DNA of 64,000 nucleotides, taken from positions 871,164-935,163 of the forward strand of contig NZ_BNBR01000002.1 of assembly GCF_014656055.1 (NCBI RefSeq), given 5' to 3'. The position numbers and the translations under genes were made by a program. Every line of letters begins with the position of its first letter. Position 1 is the first letter of the stretch. The DNA comes from Streptomyces griseosporeus. Lineage in GTDB: Bacteria; Actinomycetota; Actinomycetes; Streptomycetales; Streptomycetaceae. Of the stretch, positions 60,519 through 64,000 are shown piece after piece. The notes beneath the pieces were generated by a model. That model was not told where the DNA came from. It worked only from the letters and a program-made list of their open reading frames with translations, and ran no database searches.

Positions 60519-60932
60519 TCACACGGCCTCTCCCAGCGCCGCGATCACGTCCGCCTTGCGGGGCTGTCCGGTGGCCCGGCGCACCACCCGGCCCTCGGCG
60601 TCCAGGACGAGCACGGTCGGGGTCTTCAGGATGTCCAGCGCGCGCACCAGTTCCAGCCGGGCCTCGGCGTCGATTTCGATGTGCGCCACGCCCGGGACCA
60701 GGGCCGCGACCTCTCCGAGGACGCGCCGGGTCGCCCGGCAGGGGGCGCAGAACGCGCTGGAGAACTGCACCAGCGTCGCGCGCTCGCCGAGGTCCCCGCC
60801 CAGCTCCGCGGCGCCCAGCCGCTTCCCTTCGTCGCGCCCGCGCACCCGTATCCTCCCGCTCCGCCGCCGTTGCAGCACTCCGTAGACGCTCGCCGCCGCG
60901 AGCACCGCCACGCACACCACCAGTCCGGTCAT
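60519..60932 (-). CDS. Membrane-anchored thioredoxin-family protein
   Basis: The 137-residue protein has an N-terminal membrane helix (MTGLVVCVAVLAAASVYGVL), a basic stretch and a thioredoxin fold with active site FSSAFCAPCRATRRV. ILKTPTVLVLDAEG holds the cis-Pro. Likely faces outward or is tethered to the membrane. Divergent from the DUF4395 gene 77 bp away; this pairing is frequent in actinobacteria and linked to disulfide or sulfur redox chemistry. Confidence 0.87.
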   Translation of the reverse strand: MTGLVVCVAVLAAASVYGVLQRRRSGRIRVRGRDEGKRLGAAELGGDLGERATLVQFSSAFCAPCRATRRVLGEVAALVPGVAHIEIDAEARLELVRALDILKTPTVLVLDAEGRVVRRATGQPRKADVIAALGEAV

Positions 60933-61009
60933 CTCCCGTACAACTCTTCACGAGACTGCAAAGATTCCCCGCTCCCGGGGCCGGTCCGGGTGCGGAATGC
61001 TTGCTTCCC

Positions 61010-61426
61010 ATGGACATCGACGTACGGGGGCCGCGGTTCGGCGCGGCCGTGACGACGGTCGTGCTCGCGGCCGTCCTGATCACCTCCAGCACCTGGCTGC
61101 TGGCCTGGCAGACCCTCGCCTTCGCGCTCGGCGCGGCCGGCGGGGTGGCCCGGTCGCCGTACGGCTTGCTCTTCCGCGTGCTGGTACGGCCGCGGATCGG
61201 GCCGCCGATCGCGTTCGAGCCGCCGGAGCCGCCGAGGTTCGCGCAGGCGGTCGGGCTCGTCTTCGCCGGTCTCGGGCTGGTCGGCTACGCGCTGGGCCCC
61301 GGCTGGCTCGGTCTCGCGGCGACGGGGGCGGCGCTGGCGGCGGCTTTTCTGAACGCCGTTTTCGGGTACTGCCTGGGATGTGAGATGTACCTGCTGGGGC
61401 GGCGCGTGACGGTTCGCACGGAGTAA
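61010..61426 (+). CDS. DUF4395 family integral membrane protein
   Basis: This 138-residue protein has about four membrane helices (TTVVLAAVLITSSTWLLAWQ, GLVFAGLGLVGYALGPGWLG), the DUF4395 RPRIGPP-like loop and the C-terminal FGYCLGCEMYL with a CxxC motif. Function unestablished; its thioredoxin neighbour suggests a thiol-redox or sulfur-transport role. Confidence 0.87.
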   Translation: MDIDVRGPRFGAAVTTVVLAAVLITSSTWLLAWQTLAFALGAAGGVARSPYGLLFRVLVRPRIGPPIAFEPPEPPRFAQAVGLVFAGLGLVGYALGPGWLGLAATGAALAAAFLNAVFGYCLGCEMYLLGRRVTVRTE

Positions 61427-61630
61427 AGCGACCGTAAAAGCGCAGGTGGATCATGGCGGGGACGTGACGAGGATCTCGCCGGGGAACGGCACGCGGGGTG
61501 GCTCCCCGCGCGTTCTTCGGGCACGATCTGCCACAAGCCGTAAACCTACGGCCGCGTAACTTTCCCGCCGGGAGTCCCCTTCCCTGGCAGAAGAGTCCCT
61601 GCAGAGAAGAAGGAAGGGTCCGCCCCGCCC

Positions 61631-62359
61631 ATGGCTGAACTCGTCTACCGTCCCGTCATCGGTCTCGCCCGCACGATGTTCAAGGTGTGGGACCTCAAGA
61701 TCGACTGCAGGGGTTCGGAGAACATCCCGCGCTCGGGCGGCGCGGTGCTGGTCAGCAACCACATCAGCTATCTGGACTTCATCTTCAACGGGCTCGCCGC
61801 CCTGCCGCAGAAGCGGCTCGTGCGGTTCATGGCGAAGGAGTCCGTGTTCCGGCACCGGATCTCCGGCCCGCTGATGCGCGGCATGAAGCACATCCCGGTG
61901 GACCGCGGCCAGGGCGAGGCGGCCTACGCGCACGCCCTGGACTCGCTGCGCTCCGGCGAGGTGATCGGGGTCTTCCCCGAGGCCACGATCTCGCAGTCCT
62001 TCACGCTGAAGAGCTTCAAGTCGGGCGCCGCCCGCCTCGCCCAGGAGGCGGGTGTCCCGCTGATCCCGATGGCGGTGTGGGGGACGCAGCGGCTGTGGAC
62101 CAAGGGCCACCCGCGCAACTTCAAGCGCAGCCACACCCCGATCACGATCCGGGTGGGCGAGCCGGTCGAGGCGCCCCGCGACCAGTACGCGGGGGCGATC
62201 ACCCGGCGGCTGCGCGAGCGGGTGCAGGAACTGCTGGAGGCCGCGCAGCGCGCCTACCCGGTCCGCCCCAAGGGCTCGGACGACACCTGGTGGATGCCGG
62301 CCCACCTCGGCGGTACGGCGCCCACGCCGGACGAGGTGCGGGCGGCGGAGGTCGGCTGA
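61631..62359 (+). CDS. PlsC-type 1-acyl-glycerol-3-phosphate acyltransferase
   Basis: This 242-residue membrane-associated acyltransferase has the catalytic NHISYLDFIF (HX4D), KRLVRFMAKESVF, MKHIPVDRGQGEAA (block II) and GVFPEATIS (block III, FPE). It transfers an acyl chain in phospholipid synthesis. ATG 61631 follows GAAGGAAGG about 10 nt upstream. It stands alone in the strand. Confidence 0.9.
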   Translation: MAELVYRPVIGLARTMFKVWDLKIDCRGSENIPRSGGAVLVSNHISYLDFIFNGLAALPQKRLVRFMAKESVFRHRISGPLMRGMKHIPVDRGQGEAAYAHALDSLRSGEVIGVFPEATISQSFTLKSFKSGAARLAQEAGVPLIPMAVWGTQRLWTKGHPRNFKRSHTPITIRVGEPVEAPRDQYAGAITRRLRERVQELLEAAQRAYPVRPKGSDDTWWMPAHLGGTAPTPDEVRAAEVG

Positions 62360-62410
62360 CCGCGAGCCGGCCGGGCGCGGTCCCACCGGGCCTCGGCCGC
62401 TGCGGTGCCG

Positions 62411-62485
62411 GCGTCGCTCAGCGGACGCAGGGCCGCGCGTGGCGCAGCGGACGCAGTGCCCTTGCGTGGCGCAGCGGACGTAGTG
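62411..62485. repeat. Three-copy degenerate tandem repeat
   Basis: Units beginning GCGTSGC, containing CAGCGGACGYAG, start at 62411, 62437 and 62464 (26-27 bp apart); the last two 22-bp cores differ at one base. Located between the convergent PlsC and epimerase genes. Confidence 0.72.
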
Positions 62486-62496
62486 GACCGCTCCGC

Positions 62497-63383
62497 TCAG
62501 GCGAAGTAGTGCCCGGCGTCGAGGTCGGCGAGCAGTCCTTCCTCCGTCGGCTCCCAGCCCAGCCGCGCCCGTGTCAGCTCGTTCCCGGCCGGGACGTCCA
62601 GGGACCAGAAGGGGCCGATCCAGCCGAAGTGCCCGGGCACGTCCTCGGGGGCCACGGAGGTCACCGGGAGCCCGAGGTGCCGGCCGATGGCCTCGGCGAT
62701 GTCACGGACCGCGATGCCCGTCTCGGCGACGCCGTGGAGCCGCGCGCCCGCCGGTGCCGACTCCAGCGCGAGCCGGAACAGCCGGGCGGCATCCCTCCGG
62801 TGCACCGCCGACCAGCGGTTCGAGCCGTCGCCCGGGTAGCCGGAGACGCCCATCTCGCGGGCGATCTCGATCAGCCGCGGCACGAAGCCGTGGTCGCCCT
62901 CGCCGTGCACCGTCGGCGACAGCCGCACCGCCGAGACCCGTACGCCGCGCCCGGCGAAGGCCAGGCCGGTCTGCTCCGAGGTCCGCGCGACCGCCGAGGC
63001 CGCAGGGCCGGGCACGTCCTCCTCGGTGGCCGGCCCGGCGCGACGAGTGCGGTGCCGGAGGTGACGACGAAGGGCCGGCCGGAGCCGGCCAGTTCCTCGC
63101 CGAGCGTCTCGATGGCCCGCCGGTCGGTGCGCGCGGCGGCGTCGTAGTGGGCGAAGTCGTGGACGAACGCGAGATGGATCACGCCGTCCGCGGCGGCGGC
63201 TCCCGCGCGCAGGGCGTGGAGGTCGTCGAGGTCGCCGCGGTGGGCCTCGGCGCCGGCGTCCTTCAGCGCCGCGGCGGCCCGGTCGGAGCGGGCGAGCCCG
63301 AGGACCTGGTGTCCGGCGTCCAGCAGCTCGCGGACGACGGCGGATCCGACGAAACCGGTCGCGCCGGTGACGAAGACACGCAC
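62497..63383 (-). pseudogene. NAD-dependent epimerase/SDR gene with frameshift
   Basis: From GTG 63383 (GGAG upstream) the frame encodes [20 protein letters not shown] through [13 protein letters not shown], a normal N-terminal Rossmann half. At about 63028-63040 the homology jumps to the other frame, continuing [49 protein letters not shown] and HLGLPVTSVAPEDVPGHFGW to the stop at 62497. One base appears missing in a GC run, a place prone to sequencing error. If the shift is real, the product is truncated after about 120 residues. Divergent LysR gene probably regulates it. Confidence 0.75.
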
Positions 63384-63559
63384 AGGGGTGCACTCCTTCA
63401 GCGAGGTTCGGGGGAAGTCCCGTGGCCCGGGAAGGTCCGGGCCGGTGCCTCCACCCTGCGCGTCCCGGCCGGCCCGGGTCCAAGACCTGTTCCGCAGCGC
63501 GCAATACGTTTCGGGCATCACCGCAGCCCAGACCCGGTGTCTGCGCGTACCGTTGGGGC

Positions 63560-64000
63560 ATGTCCTCCTCGCCGCAGCCGCCGTCCGACCTCGATCTGCG
63601 TCTCGTGCGGTACTTCACGGTCGTCGCCGAGCACGGCCACTTCGGCCGGGCCGCCGAGGCCCTGCGGGTCGCCCAGCCGTCGCTGAGCCGGCAGATCCGC
63701 CGGCTGGAGCAGGAGCTGGGCGCCCGCCTGTTCGACCGCACGCCGCGCGGCACCCGGCTCACCGAGGCCGGGGAGGTGTTCCTGCCGCGGGCGAGGGCGC
63801 TGCTGCGCTCGGCGGCGGAGGCCGCGGCGCACACCCGGGCCGCCGCCCGGCCCAGCCGGTTCGCCGTCGGGTACACCACCTCCCTGATCGTCACCCCGGC
63901 GGTGCGGGAGCTGCGCCGCCGCCATCCGCACGCCGAGGTGCACGCCCTCCACCTCGGCTGGAACGAGGCGCGTGCGGCGCTGCTGGAGCGCCGGGTGGAC
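63560..64000 (+). CDS. LysR-family regulator (3' end cut by window)
   Basis: The visible 147 residues include the LysR HTH ([20 protein letters not shown], then [25 protein letters not shown]) and the start of the effector-binding domain ([20 protein letters not shown]). ATG 63560 follows TTGGGGC. It is divergent from the epimerase gene over 176 bp, so it likely controls that gene. Confidence 0.9.
   Translation, partial: MSSSPQPPSDLDLRLVRYFTVVAEHGHFGRAAEALRVAQPSLSRQIRRLEQELGARLFDRTPRGTRLTEAGEVFLPRARALLRSAAEAAAHTRAAARPSRFAVGYTTSLIVTPAVRELRRRHPHAEVHALHLGWNEARAALLERRVD

Noticed and set aside
1..64000. tRNA, rRNA, CRISPR array, insertion sequence, prophage or attachment site
   Set aside because: No cloverleaf, regularly spaced long repeats, transposase or integrase motifs, or terminal inverted repeats were found by reading.

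Overview
The window is very GC-rich, with strong G/C at third codon positions, GTG and TTG starts, and GGAGG-type ribosome sites or leaderless starts. It encodes F420-dependent and mycothiol-dependent enzymes, MmpS-like and NPCBM proteins, DUF6332 and a PASTA-free Ser/Thr kinase. This points to the chromosome of a Streptomyces-type actinomycete, probably an arm or arm-proximal region because the genes are mostly accessory. No rRNA, tRNA, CRISPR array, insertion sequence or phage gene was seen. Both window ends cut through genes: an adenosine deaminase on the left and a LysR regulator on the right.

Layout. 1-6.9 kb: truncated adenosine deaminase, a TetR/DHA2-exporter pair around a nested operator, an SGNH hydrolase with a second TetR regulator, a DUF899 thioredoxin-like protein and an SRPBCC protein. 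7.0-10.8 kb: the phenylacetyl-CoA epoxidase operon paaABCDE with a candidate PaaR-type operator. 11.0-17.7 kb: the most unusual locus. It holds a GntR regulator, an AprB-like two-cluster ferredoxin, a sulfonate/nitrate-type ABC importer whose binding protein carries a NosL-like tail, and a large AprA/fumarate-reductase-like flavoprotein fused to HEAT repeats. 17.8-24.0 kb: a vanadium-haloperoxidase-like protein, a MarR/DHA2 pair, and helR (rifamycin-protecting RNA polymerase motor) behind a rifamycin-associated element. 24-36.4 kb: ECF sigma factor, VOC protein, CoA transferase, YrhB/Imm35-like protein, M20 peptidase, more MFS exporters, TetR/NmrA-like and MarR/DHA2 divergent pairs, and two mycothiol-type DinB-fold enzymes.

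36.4-48.2 kb: DUF6332 membrane protein, two-component system, DUF1330, a TetR/deazaflavin-reductase pair with four phased operators, geranylgeranyl-reductase-like flavoprotein, M20 dipeptidase, MerR plus a tandem alpha/beta hydrolase, a TmrB-like/Nudix fusion, a small exported protein and a YCII-type protein. 48.2-57.6 kb: MmpS-like protein, secreted GH27 alpha-galactosidase, ROK kinase and LacI regulator around a perfect palindrome, a cyclotransferase-like protein, a Ser/Thr kinase and a DUF6986 aldolase. 57.7-64 kb: etfBA, a flavin reductase preceded by a cysteine-rich leader peptide, a thioredoxin/DUF4395 divergent pair, a PlsC acyltransferase, a frameshifted NAD-dependent epimerase gene and a LysR gene.

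Two themes recur. The first is efflux and detoxification units: an exporter or redox enzyme faces its own regulator, dyad operators lie between them, and the -10 box is often only 6-8 nt from the start codon, implying leaderless mRNA. The second is sulfur and redox metabolism: the AprBA-like cluster, the leader peptide with flavin reductase, and thioredoxin/DUF4395.
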